A DNA stretch of 64,000 nt, taken from positions 496,357 through 560,356 of the forward strand of contig VZTG01005248.1 of assembly GCA_013397845.1 (NCBI GenBank), given 5' to 3'. A program made the translations under genes and the position numbers. The notes beneath the pieces are model-generated. The model was not told the DNA's origin and ran no database searches. It was given only the letters and a program-made list of their open reading frames with translations. Positions 11,301 through 23,900 of this stretch are shown here, piece by piece (position 1 is the first letter of the stretch; every line of letters begins with the position of its first letter). This stretch comes from Melanocharis versteri (lineage: Eukaryota; Chordata; Aves; Passeriformes; Melanocharitidae).

Positions 11301-14300
11301 TGTGGAAATATTAGAAATTCTTTGCAGTGGCAAGGAAAGGAACTGAGCACAGCACTGGTTCCCAAAAGGAAGAGCAAAGCTGTGAAGAGAATATTAAAGG
11401 GATGAAACTGATGAGTTGTCACTGACCTAAAACCAGTAGTAGGGAAGTTGCTGTAACATTGGGTCCTTCTCCCGCAGCCTGGTTTCCAGCCAGGTATGTC
11501 TTCCTCCTGCAAGGGCAGGAGACACCCGGCTGAGAACCAGATGGCTTGGGAAGAGCAGAGAGCTGTTCTAAGCGATTAAAATTTCATATATTGGATTATA
11601 TTTTTCCTATCTTTCAGCGTAAGCGTGCTTTGCTGGAATCAATACTAACCGCAAAGAAAACAAGTGTTCGTGTATTGATTACACATGTTAGTTTATCTAT
11701 TTAAACTTTATATATTTATCTACAAAAATAAATAGGGATAAGCTGTTCTAATAAGTGCATTTTAAGTTGTCCAAGGTTGGTGGAGGGTTCAATAAGTCAG
11801 CAGTTGGTTTTTATCAAATTGATCATGTCAGTGCCACTACTTTTTTATAACCAGATCTGAAAGGAAGGTTGTGTACAAAATATTTCCCCTGGCAGCATTG
11901 TGTGCTCCTGCCTAGGAGGTACAAGGCTGCACTCCTCTTATGGAACAAGTCTCATCATTTTCTTAATTAAGAATAAATAAAAAAAAAGATGAAAGAGCCT
12001 TCTTTCATCTGATTAAGTAGATAATAAAAACACAGGCTACCCTTAAGCACATTTGCTGATTAAACCCTTGGATGTGGAATAAACAGGCTGAAGAAAATTT
12101 TAATACATAAACATGGGGCTGATCTACTAAACAGCCGAAAAACTATCCCTAATTGGGAAGATTTTGCACAAGGGAAAACAGAGACCAAAGGGGATCTAAG
12201 ATGCAGCACTTTGCACCAGGGCCATGCGGCTGGGGGCAGGTGGCTCGGGCTGAGGAAGTGTCTTTGGTGCCGTGGTGGGGACGCACCCCCAGGCACCAGG
12301 AGCAAGCCTGGAGGAGCCTGGCACTGCCAGGGCAGCTGGTGTGGGCAGGGGTCTGGGGGCTCTGCCAGGCCTGCAGCCCAGAGGTTTGGGCAGCAGGAGA
12401 GGGGAGAGGAGGGCTTAGAATTTTCACTGCCCAGCAGTGGGACTGCCAGCAGCATCCTTCTACTCTTCACCCACAGGGATGACTTGCTAGGGTCAAGACA
12501 GGCCTCGTAGTATTTGAAGGAGCTCAGGTGGCAGCATAAAAGTCATTTGGATTTTGGTCAGAAAAGAGACCTCCTTCACTAATTTGTCCCTTCGTGTAGC
12601 ATTTATTTGTGGCAAGTGTGATGTCACTAAACCTTTCAAACCAAAGATCTCAGCAGTGTTTATCTGCTTGCAGCACACTGCACTGCCACTCACCCAGAGG
12701 TATTAAATAGGCTTGGATGCACCAGCAAGCTCTTTGTCCTATTCTTGACAGTGCTGTTTCATTCCCAAGCTCCAGTACTCAACCCTGCCCTGCTTTCAGG
12801 TCCTGCTGTTCCATTTTTAAGAGTGAGTGTGGCAGATGTCACTGTCACCAGCAGTTGCTGTCCTGATACAGCTGCCAGCAACTGCAGCACTGAGAGGCTC
12901 GTGGGCGAGGGGCTGAATCCTGGTCTGCACCAGTAATGCCATGAATCACACCGGACAGCGGTGAATTTGAAGGTAGTCTTGGCAGCCTCCTGGCCACAGG
13001 AGTGCAGAACAAAATCTCCTACAACTACGGTTACGTGACAAGATTTAGCTCTCACCTAGCTGAATGCAAGACAGTGTTGCATGTTTCCAAGTGCTGGGAA
13101 AAGAGCATTAGTTTTCCTTTCAATTACTAGACATATTTTTAATTTATTCTTTTAATGAATGAACTTCGATAGCAAAAGGCTTAGAGGATGTGGGAAAACT
13201 GATCAGATACAAACCCAAAACAATGATTTTGCATAATTTATTCCAAAGCCTATCTGCAAGGACATTAGCCAGGACAGAGCAGTTGGGAAAACTTTATTTT
13301 TCACCCAGGCAACAGCTAATACCCCCAAAGAAAGTACTGCCTTGTTCTTCTCTGGATATTGCATCTCCTAATTAGTGTAATCTATTTAGTCTGCTCTGTT
13401 TGATTTTTCACCCACAGAGGCTGTGAAGCTTCTGCTCTTAAACTTGGACTTGCAGTTACCTCCCCTGGGTAGCAGTGAGGCCCCTGTGCCACACAGACTC
13501 CTCTTTGTAGGAGCTGGGAATGGCAAGAGGAGCACTGTAACTCGCTGCCTGTTTCCTGCTTACCTCCCTGTCAGGAGAAAAGGGTGATGGGGCAGTCCCC
13601 ACCGGGAGCAGGTGGATGCTAAGGCAGAGCAGGGCTCAGACATGGGACAGGGCTCTAAATACATTAACTTAAAATGACCACGTTCCATACCTGTCTTGGC
13701 TACTCTGTGCTTTGAAGTTTCCACATTGCCCTCAGTGAAGCACTGAAGGAAGCACTGCTGCCATTTCCATTTGGGTCTGTGCCTTTGTGGTATATCTTCC
13801 CTAGTGTGGGAGGCAGAACCCTTTCCCTTTGGAAGTGCAAGGACAAAGCTCAGGTGATGCTGTAAGTGGTGCTTCTTTCTGTATGAGAGAAGTTTGTCTT
13901 TTCCATATGACTTCCATTCCTAGTAAGATAGCTGTTAAAAGAAACTGTCCTTTGAGTGTTCTCTTCCTTCACTGTTCATGTTGCCTTCACTTCTTGTATG
14001 TGTCCCTCTTGTGCATCATCTTACAGTCATGTCCTATTTTCAGCTCACAGCTCTTCCATCTCTTTATTCCTCTCTCCTTTATCGGTTCATCCAAAGTGAA
14101 AAAAAAAATTCTGAGTCAGGGTCTCACTTTTTAGGGCTGTTCTGGCAGGTTAAAAATATTTCAACCAGAGGAAACAGTCTGAATGGTTTCAGAGGCTCAC
14201 AGGCTGTGTGGGGAAGTGAGCTGGCAATGCTGAGCAGTTCAGGTATTGCTGACATGACTCAGACCTCAGCTCTAGATCAGCACTGCCCCAACCACAACCA

Positions 14301-14904
14301 TCCAGACCAAGGACCATCCTTCAGGCCAACTCAAACCCTACATGTTTTGCAGAGAGGGAGAGATCTCCTTTGAACAGTCAGCCTCTCTCTTGGCAATGTT
14401 CTCAGTTGGGTATTGCCTTGAGAAATCAGATGTAACCTGAGTAGGACACTGGAGTGGCTGTCATCCAGGGGATCCTTCCATCACAAAGCCCTCTGTGAAA
14501 ACATGATTCGAAGAAATGGAGCCTGTGGAGGTGAGTGCCAGGAAGGGAGTGGCTTGATGTACATTCTCAATAGCAGTTTCCTGGTGCGCTCAACTCTGTG
14601 TTCCCTGCTGAATACACAGGACCACGCTGCTTTAGAAAAAGCAGAGCAAGTATGATAGGAGAGTATTTGCTTCAGCACAGTGATGGAGTCCCACTGAGAG
14701 TGGCCTCTGGATTAACCTCCAAGGAATAACTGGGATATTTCATAGTTTCAGTGTCATCCTGGCAGTTACCAATGCTTGTGGAGATGGATATCTCTCTGGA
14801 CAGTGGCTCACCTGTGTGGGCTGCATGGCAGCCAGAGCTGCTGAGGTTCCATCTGTGCCACAACACTTTGGATGCCCTGTTCTCCTGCTGCAGGAGGCAG
14901 ATTT
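8331..14904. other. GC-rich to mixed sequence, no gene seen
   Basis: GC-rich blocks lie around 8331-9640, 10990-11300 and 12190-12420, with AT-rich sequence between (for example 11570-12060). CpG density falls sharply after about 8300, so these blocks are not islands. Open frames are frequent on both strands, as expected from few AT-rich stop codons, and none has a recognisable domain. I see no LTR ends or CR1 tails. Confidence 0.45.
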
Positions 14905-15060
14905 AGGGTGGAGCAGTGGTGCCTGGTACAACAGGACCACATACCTTGCATGTGCCATAGCAGCAGCATCCCCATTTTCCAGGCTGGGGAAGGGATCTGC
15001 TCCCAAACCCTCTTCTGTGCATTTGAGAAAATCTGCTTGACAGCATCTAAGAGGCAGGGA
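14905..15060 (+). repeat. Unnamed dispersed repeat, copy A
   Basis: This stretch is homologous, in opposite orientation, to 17040-17235. In the best 70-bp core (14951-15020) I count about 12 mismatches against the reverse complement of 17110-17179, roughly 83% identity. Homology fades on both sides, so the ends are approximate. It does not look like the CR1 3' region or the ERVL LTR in this window. An old LTR or an inverted segmental duplication are the main alternatives. Confidence 0.6.
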
Positions 15061-17039
15061 GAAGCATTGAACAGGGTAATGCATGGAGATTGCTCTATGC
15101 ATATCAGCCAAATATAAGAAACCCTCATGGGGTGCATTCTCTGTATTGCCTCCCCTGGAAGCTCTTCACAGGGTAGTTGAGCCTGCCAAATGCAGCTCTG
15201 ACACCACTGTGATATGCACGAGGCCTGGGCTGGGGATGGTTTGAGATAACAGTGTCATGACTCTCTGGAGCAATCTTCAGTGGTGAGCGTCTCTCTTGCT
15301 GCAGCTGGGAAAGCCAAGTGGTTTCAAGGTGCACCTGTTCAGCTATGCCACACCTGGAGATCGTGGACTTCTGGTGACTCCTGGGTTCTTAGGCCATGCA
15401 CTAAGCACTGGGTGACTTGAGCACTGGAGTGGGACCAGCTTGCCGTCTTCAAAGAGGGCATTCAGATCTCATGCCTATCTTCTCTACTATACTAAAACTG
15501 TGCATTTCACCCAATGAATGCCAAAGGAAGAAATTCAGTATTACCTTTTGCATCATGTATGGGAAAACTCATATATACTATCATGTATAATTTGGAGTTT
15601 TAATAGGGATCAAGAGCATGTCAAGACAGCAAGTCTGGGGTGCACAGATGTTGAGAAGTATAATTCCTTGTATACTGAGGAGAAGGAGATGAGATAGAGC
15701 AGAAATGCCAGAGCCAGTTGTACTTTACTGCCTTGCTCATTTGGTTTCACAGGGAATCCTCAATCCCTAGAATGAGCTAGATTATTTTTAAGTGTTTTGA
15801 GAACGAATTTCAGGTACACAACTCCTCTTTCCTTGTAAATCCTTAATGCTTGCAAACAAGCAGCCAAATATTTTTGACACAGTTACAGAGATAATAGTTG
15901 CATTAGTTATTTAGAAGGTGACTTTGGAAAAATACTGAGGAGAAATGGCTCTAGCAGCAATACTTCGAACATTTCAGCTGTCTTACTTCAGCTTCATTAT
16001 TTCTTTTAATTTTTTTTTTAACGCTATTAAAAATGGCCTTTTGTTCTTTCGCTTTTTTGTTCCTTCCTTGTCAGGTTTGCTCAGATTACAAGTCAAAACA
16101 AAGCTTTTTCTTCTGTTCTGTGGTGTAGATTAACTGTCAGAGAAAAATTGGCCTTCCTTTTGTTATAAATGCTGTAATAGACAACAGGCAGATGGTAATA
16201 AACCATGTTGAATTTCCAATGTCTTGCTGACGGTGCAAGACCCACAGCTCTGTCTGCAGAGTCAGGAGTCACCCAGGAGCAGAAAGGTTTCAGGTGAGAC
16301 AATGCTGTGCTGGGTTTGGCCATCACCATATATTTCAGGCTGACAGCTGGTTCTTGGCTCATTTGCTGAGCCTCATGGGCTGGGCCAGGTTTAATCTCAC
16401 TGTCAGCTAAGAAGGACCTAGGAATTATCTTTTCTTCGTCAGTGATACTCGGCACTGAAAGGATACATTGCTGTGCTTGGCTGCCTCAAAGAGCAGTGTC
16501 TGTGTGGCAGCAGGAGCTCTTCCCAGCTCCTGGCTGCAGAGATGATGATGACTCTACCAACAGTGGCTCCTGGGGGATGTTTGCCAAAGCTCCAGCTGGA
16601 GCAGGGGGCCTTTTCTTGTCTTCTTTCCACCCATAGAACTGTCTGTCAGGAGTTCCTGTAAGAGACATTACTGTCGTAGTAAAAAGACTTAATGATCTGC
16701 AATTAATATAGGTCAGAGAAATTCTCGTAACAGTGCCTAAGACAACCTCAACAGGCAAAGGCCAAAGTGTCCTGTATTTTTCAGAAGACAGATTAAAAAT
16801 CTTTACGCAAAGAAGAAGTGCTCTATCACTCTTCCCAAGTACAACCATGGCCTCCTGAAATCCTGACACTCAATATTGGTTTCAGGTCAGGGCCAGCACT
16901 TTCTGAATGCTGGTCAATATCCCTCTGACAGTGAGTGCAGGTGTTTGCTGTTCTGCCTTCTGATGCCTCACACAAGGCAGATCCTTTGTCTTAAGGAGGA
17001 GTCCTTTACTGGAGCACATGAGAAATGCCCATCAGCTGG
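15061..17039. other. Spacer between the inverted repeat copies, no gene seen
   Basis: About 2 kb of mixed composition with an AT-rich centre around 15480-16140 and no recognisable coding or transposon features. It is the loop of the inverted pair. Confidence 0.45.
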
Positions 17040-17235
17040 ACCTGTTATAAGTTCATGTCACTTCTCCTCCAAACCACCCTCCCTACCCCAGACACTGCCA
17101 AGAAACAGAGAACAGAAGAGTGTTTGGGAGCAGATCCTTTCCTCAGTCTGGAAAAGGGCAATACTGCTGCTCCAGCACATGTGGAGGATGGGGCAGCATG
17201 TGGTACCAGATCTCCCTGCTCCACCTCCCTGCTTC
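17040..17235 (-). repeat. Unnamed dispersed repeat, copy B
   Basis: This is the partner of 14905-15060, read on the minus strand. The shared core is 17110-17179; the segment GGATCTGCTCCCAAAC is identical between copies. Weaker similarity continues on both sides of the core. At about 83% core identity the copies are old, so they are more likely two independent members of a dispersed family than a recent inversion or duplication. Confidence 0.6.
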
Positions 17236-20200
17236 TCCAACATGAGCACGTCAAGCTCTCCAGGTGATGTCTACAAACAGATATCCTCTGAGCAAATGAG
17301 GCACAAACCCACTGCGATTCAGGGCTTTGATCCACCTCTCTGCCCCAGGAGTTGGGTGGCTCCTGGGTGAGCACCAGCTGAGGTTTGGCAGCACACAGGG
17401 AAGCAGGGTCACATGTCTTTTAGTATCTGGACATGAAGATGGACCTTCAACAGCAGCTGCCTGATCCATTTGTCTACAGCAGCCCTCACTGTTGCTGAAA
17501 TCCAACACACCAGCTCTAGATTACCCAGGCCATGAAGTAGTGAACCCACTTGGGACACTCTGAGGTTAAAATGCAAACAGAGCAGTAGGGTGGTTGGAGA
17601 CAAGAGCATAAACTCAAAAAGAGACCTACAAGTCTGTAGGGAGATATCAGCTATCTGGTCTTCCCTTTAGCATGGGCAACATCATAGTACTTTCCTGAGG
17701 ACTTCCCTGTGATAATTAATTTTTCAACTAGACAAAATAATTTCCAAAGTATGCAAACCTGGGCAGGAAAAAAAAAAGGCCAGTAGAGGGGAATTCCCTC
17801 ATAGATTTAAAGACCAGAAAAGAAATTCAAGCAATTCACCTCTCCAGAAGGGGACATCTCATCTTCAATAACACAGAGTATTCCATCATCCCAGCCCAGC
17901 TTTTTTACTGATGAATTACTCTGCTGAAAGTCTTTGTTTTCCTGCTAGCTTAAATTTATCCAGGATCAGCTTCCAGTCATTAGAGTCCCATTTTAATGTC
18001 ATTGCACAAATTGATGGTACATATCTTCTAGATTCTTGTACCTTAGGCCTCCCCCTGGATCTCAAAAACTTTAATGCCAAAATATAATTTGTTCTCATTA
18101 GCAGCATTTTGGGACTGCTGTGTGAAGGGACCAAGAAGGTTTGGATGTATTAGGCTTTAGCTAAGACACAGAAGAGGACGCAGCAGTAAGCACAAAGCAA
18201 TAAGTGCTGGAAGGAAGATAAATCAGGCACTTCTGTGAGCCTTCTCTCCCAAGAACAGGGTGATACAGTGAAAGAGCATAATGCAAGCCCTGTCCAAATT
18301 AAAACTGATAACATAAAATAGGCCTTACAGGCTAGATAATAAATCTCTGCAGCTCACTGCTCCCGTAGTGCTACCAAGACTTTGCCTGCAGCCTGAGCCC
18401 CACTGTCCCCAGCAGGGTGATGCCTGTTGCCCCCTCACCAAAGCACAGGGCCGCCCATGCAGGAGGAGGGAATGGTCCTTCAGGCCTGTGGTGGTAGAAC
18501 CACCCCTACCCTTGAGCTGCACTATTGATCTCAGAAATGCTTGTTAGGCCTTGGCCTTGATGAACAGCACCTGCTTTTGCCAATACCTTTGCTGGTGATT
18601 CTTTGAGCAGCCTTAGACTGTCGTAACAGGGTCCCACTGACTTACAAGCATGGGGGGTTTTTTTGTGAGGACTCCATTAACCTTAGACCTTTTTTTTTTT
18701 CAGGATGAAATATTTGGTTCTGGATCTTGCCAAACGTTGCACTAAATAATCTATTCCTGTCCTACCTTTGTGCTACCAGTCAACTGTGAACACAATTTTC
18801 ATGTTTGTGGCTAGCCAAGGACAGCATGGCTCTTCCTTCCCCTCTCAAACCTGGCTTTAAATTGCTGATTGAATCTGTTTTAACCTCGTTCTGGGACCCC
18901 AAAGCCCCATAAGCTATACGACTGTAATGGACCAAGGAGCACAGACCACTTTGAAGGTGTTAGCTAAAGACCTTAGATCACACATCACAGATTTTGCTCT
19001 CTCTCTCTCAGCTTTTGGTCCCATCATCTCAAACTGGTCTCACCAGCAGTCCAACATCCAGGAATAAAACCTGGAACCACCAGAACTAATGTTCATCTGG
19101 GCAAAGAAGAAAGCCAACAAACAGTGGAAGAAAATCAGATATAGGAGAATGCTTGTATGATAGGATATTCTGATGCATTGGGTTACTGCCCACCTCTTTA
19201 AAAAGAAACGGTTGGCTGGGATATTTGGAGCGTGAACGCTTTTACAAGATCATTAATACCAGCCTGAGTGTTCATTTGGCTCAAACCTCCAGGGAAAGGG
19301 AGCTGCTGGGAGAACTTCGAACACCAGGACTGGGACAGATTGTGGATAGAATGGGGCCTGCCTTATCTCTTACATGAGTGCCCTCAGTTTTCAAGGCAGT
19401 CAACAGGTTTTCTGGACCCTGCACACCTCCAAAGATCAGTTTCTTTGGCAAAGAAATTTGCATGTCTGTAGCATGGTAGAAATCAGTGACTGCTAATAAC
19501 AGCATCAAGGGGCCACTTCTGGACTTTACAGCAACAGACAGGCTGCAAATTAGCACAACTGTGCCAAAATTATAATTTACAAGGCCTTCAAATATTGACA
19601 GGTTTTTATCTTGTCTCATTTGATCCAAGTCTATTTGCTGTATCAAGAGGGCATAGTTCATTTTTGATCAATTTTGTTTGTTCTTTCCCAAAGAAGCTTG
19701 TCTTATAAGTCATATAATACTTCTGAAGACAGGAAAAAATACACATAGAGGCAGGAGGTGTTGGAACTGAAGCCAGCTATGAAGGAATCAAAGGATTCAT
19801 CTGCCTTAATGTTAGAAGTCTGTGGTGCAAATATCTATAGATGAGCCCATCACCCTGAGCTCCCTTTCTTGTGAAGAGTGGGAAATGTGCTCTTATGGGG
19901 TGTGACTCAGCAGGACTATTTCCGGCAGCTTCATTAGAATGAAGTGAGTTTTCACAGAGGTTGTGCCTGTTTCTCTCTGTGACTGTAAAGGAAGGCCAGC
20001 TCAGATGTGGGCATTTACACACGCAGACTATGGTTGCCCTCTGACACCTCTGGGTCTTTCATCCCTACTGAGACAGACTCTGTCATTCTCTTTCATCTCC
20101 AATTCTAGTTTAAAAACAGTGACTCTTAAACCGACCATCCCAATAATATGAGAGGATTGAACCTTTCCTGCAGGTGTATGAAGATGTGAGCTAAGCTGCA

Positions 20201-20309
20201 GGATGAAGGGCCCAGGGCAAAGTGAGATGCTGTGTTTGCTTACAGTGCTGGATCTTTCCATAGAGCAGCTCACTGGGCTGTACTTCTGCCTGCCGGCAGC
20301 AATACTACA
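17236..20309. other. No gene or recognisable repeat
   Basis: Mixed-composition sequence. There are T runs near 18658-18664 and 18691-18700 and a short CT run near 19001. A minus frame of 126 codons at 19281-19661 has no domain I recognise. Nothing else is supported. Confidence 0.45.
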
Positions 20310-20905
20310 GAATCAAAGAACTGTTGATGGGAAAAGACCTTTAAGATCATCAAGTCCAACTGTTAACCAGTCCTGCCAAATCCACCACTAAACCATGTCC
20401 CTAAATGCCGCATCTACATGTCTCTTCAATACCTCCATGTACTGTGACTCCACTACTTTCCTGGGCAGCCTGTTCCAGCGCTTGATAATCTTTCCAGTGA
20501 AGAAATGTTTCCTCATATCCGATCTAAACCTCCTTTGGCACAACTTGAGACCATTTTCTCTGATCCTGTCACTTGTTACCTGGGAGAAGACACCAACACC
20601 CACCTGGCCAGAACCTCCTCTCAGGTAGTTGTAGAGAACAGCAAGGGCTCCCCTGAGCCTCCTTTTCTCCAGGCTAAACACCCCCAGCTCCCTCAGCTGC
20701 TGTGCACAGGACTTGTGCTCCAGACCCTTCCCCAGCTCCGCTGCCCTTCTCTGGACTCGCTCCAGCCCCTCAATGTCTGTCTTGTAGTGATGGGCTCAAA
20801 ATTGATCTCAGGAGTCAAGGTGCAACCTCACCAGTGCCAAGTACAGGGCAATGATGCCTGTCCTAGTCCTGCTGGCCACATTTATGCTGATACAAACAGC
20901 ACTGT
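20310..20905 (-). repeat. CR1 LINE 3' portion, 5'-truncated
   Basis: This is an avian CR1 non-LTR retrotransposon read on the minus strand, from the C-terminal part of ORF2 through the short 3' UTR. The 3' end, near 20310, carries the family's terminal ATTCT-like unit in diverged form (CTTTGATTCTG on the minus strand). The reading frame ends in the DMV-stop typical of one CR1 subgroup. About 600 bp are kept; 5' truncation is normal for CR1, which is copied from the 3' end by target-primed reverse transcription. The truncation point near 20905 is approximate, and no target duplication is evident, as is usual for CR1. Confidence 0.92.
20388..20798 (-). pseudogene. CR1 ORF2 C-terminal fragment, broken
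   Basis: On the minus strand the frame can be read from an in-frame TGA (20796-20798) through 135 sense codons to a stop at 20388-20390. The conserved CR1 block LRELGVFSLEKRRLRG is followed by an FSQVTSDR-like segment, then HWNRLP-like (here KRWNRLP), then the terminal DMV. This is the region after the reverse transcriptase domain; the endonuclease and catalytic RT motifs are absent because of truncation. In related copies the TGA position is usually Trp, so it is a decay mutation. The fragment is non-functional. Confidence 0.88.
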
Positions 20906-23900
20906 GGGAAGCTGGATGTAGTAAACCCTGAAAACAAAGTCAAACCTTTTAAAATAGTTTGACTCAAACCTTCTGCCTTTTTCAGTTGTTCAAATGTCAT
21001 TCTCTTTGTATTATCAACACATTTGGTCTCCAGTCTTGCAGGAAAATTAATTGTATGATCCGATTATATATGCACACAACAAAAAGTACACAAATGCCTC
21101 ATGAAAATCAGTTAGAAATTCCCAAAGCACAATGAAAAACTAAAAATATTGAAGACAACAGGAAGTACTATAACCTTGGTGTGCGATATTAAGAAAAAGA
21201 CGCTTACTTGATAATGAAGCAGAAGCGCTGCTTCTCCTTTCAGGTCATCTTTAAAGATGTCCTAAACGGATTTAGTTGTGCTTAATCAATTGAAATTGAG
21301 AAACAGAGAGAGGTCAGAAATCTAAGCAAGAAAATTTGCTGTGTTGAAGATCTTAATAGAAGATTACTGTTTAATACAGGAGGCAGCAATTTGCAATATT
21401 CATTCAATATATTTCCTTTTAGTCCTTGCTGCCTCAATGCATCTAGAATATTTACACTTTATCTTACTATCTTTGTTTTACTCATGCGGCTTTATTCTTT
21501 CACACGATTTCTGCACACCTGTACATCCCTGTTTTGCTAGGCTTTGGTGCCATTTTTCAGCACCCAAAAGCTCCACTTTTTGGTTGGTACGTCTCTGGAG
21601 AAAATACAGTGTCTTTCTCTGCAGCAGACGGGCCCCAGCAATTCAGCATTGCTTGGGGACTTTCACATTTCTTGGGCAGGAGAATGTTACTCCTTTCTCT
21701 TCTATATCCACCAAACAAAACCACTGATCTCCAGCCTTGATAATGTAAGCACACAACTCACGTCATTACAAAACACAAAGCCCAAAATCTGCTGAGAAGA
21801 TTGTATAGTTCAACTCCAATGCCTCTGTAAGAAAGGTACCTATGAAAATGTTAATAGACTTAAAAGCATTGGGAGGCAATTTGACATACTTCCCGGAGAA
21901 AACAGCAGTGTTACCACATGAGCATCAGAGAAGATAAGATACTTTGCCATGGTTACAAATACAAGGACAATAAATATGTCTCATCCTTTTCCAAGAAAAT
22001 GGAAGAAAAATAGCTGGCAAGGTGCCTGCTTCTAAAACCAATTTCAATATATAAAGGAGCCTGTGAAAAGGATTCTGACTAATACACTGCCAGGCAGGGA
22101 GAAGGAACAACCATTTCTGAATGTAAGAGGCATTGAAAGTGTAACCAGAAATAAAATGAAAGTTCCTTTTGAGCTTTTAAAGAGTGAGACCAACCCAATA
22201 AAACTGATAATGCCCACTGATTTCTAATCTGCATTTTGTATCACTGAACAAACTCACTTGACACTATCCAGGAGCAGCTTCACTGCCGATGTGACTCAGA
22301 AATTGTAACTTTGGCCACCTAATTGCCTTCTGCCTGGGAGCTGGAGATTCAGCTGGAGGCAGCGCAGGCATTGCAGGGAGGTCATTTCTTCTCCTGAGGA
22401 GAAGCCAGCAGGCATTTTCCTCTGAAGAGCCTGGACTCAATACCTGTAGAGAGATGTTTATGACAAGATTATCTTTAGAGGCAGATCCCTTCCTTCCCAG
22501 CTTCTCTTGGTGCATGGAGAGGAGATTGCTGTAACTGTGTTGTGTCAAGCCGACACACTTACCAGTATAGAGCTACTTGCAGGTAGCTGTCATACCTGTA
22601 GATAAACCCTGACTCTCGTGCTGTTTTCAGTCATCTGCACTCAGTTTAAGTCAAAAGAGAGGCCAAGAGTCCCTGTTTCCCTGTGTGCTCCCTGATTCCT
22701 CGTGTGTGATAGGCTGTAATTCTCCCCAGGGCCTTCAGTCTTGTCTGCTCCAACAGATTAGGGACAGGTTAATACTCTAACCCCTGAGAGAAAAACAGGA
22801 CACCCTTGCCAGTCCTCTCAGCTCAGCTCTTTGTGGCATGGCCAGACCTGACACTTAGTGTTCCCTTCAGGTAGATGTGGAAGTCACTGTCCCAGGCTGG
22901 TGCTTCTGGGTCTCTGCAGATTCAGGGAACAATGGTACATTTTTCAGAGTACTCCATGTTTGCCTTGCAGACAAAAAGATCTAGAAACATTATTTGTCTT
23001 ATGCAAAAGGTGTGGGAAGAAATTCTGCACGCCACTTATGGCAGCAGGGTGCCTGACACCTATTTTTATAATGGGGGAAAAGGCTTTTCATCCTCAGATT
23101 CCCCAGTTGAGCATTATGGGCCAGGCACAGCTAACAGGTATTTTAGGCCCTCTTGTTGAATCAGTTGCAATGGTTAAAGTGATTAAAAGTAGCATCTGTG
23201 ATGGGGATAGCTCATAACAAGCTCTAATTCAGAGCATCTGAGCAGCTGCATCTTTCCAACAGCCATGTGGTTCTGGACGGTCCTGAGCTGCCTCCAGCCC
23301 CTCGACACTGGTGTCAGGTGCATCAGTGACAGCTCCAGCTGAGTGGGCAAACCAGAGCCACGTCTGCCCTTACACAGACAGGGTGCATGGAGCAATTGCA
23401 CGAGCACTGGCTCTCCCTCAGCTCGCTGCAGCTGGCAGCAGCAGGGATGCAGCCACCAGCACTGAGGATGCAGTGTCTGAGCATCATCGAGAGCCATCCT
23501 GCCAGAGGGATTGAAATAAAATAAATGTGATGATACTTCCCCGCTTTCCAGTGCAAAAGCAGAAAGGGGCTAGATTTCTAGGAAGTCCTGCTATCCGCTT
23601 TGATTTTAACTCAGTTGGATGATTTCCATCGGGGTACTGGGGAGCCCTTCTCCAATATCACAGGACAGTTTAAAGAATCCTGAATCCTGAATACTAATTC
23701 AGCAGCCAAGTGCCATAGATATTAACCTAGTCATATGTAAGAAAGTGGGATGAAACTTCTGTTGTTGTTTTAATACATCTCCCATTGGAAATCTGCAGCT
23801 TGCACAGCACATCTGGGGTGAGGTTCATCATTTGACACAAAGGCAATTGCCAGGATTTTTTTTGACTGTGTGCCAGGTACCACTGCAGGAGGAAACATGA

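Noticed and set aside
18890..19070. Plus-frame DQGAQTT-like string reminiscent of a retroviral integrase motif
   Set aside because: The surrounding residues do not fit any integrase pattern, and there is no LTR or other pol sequence nearby.
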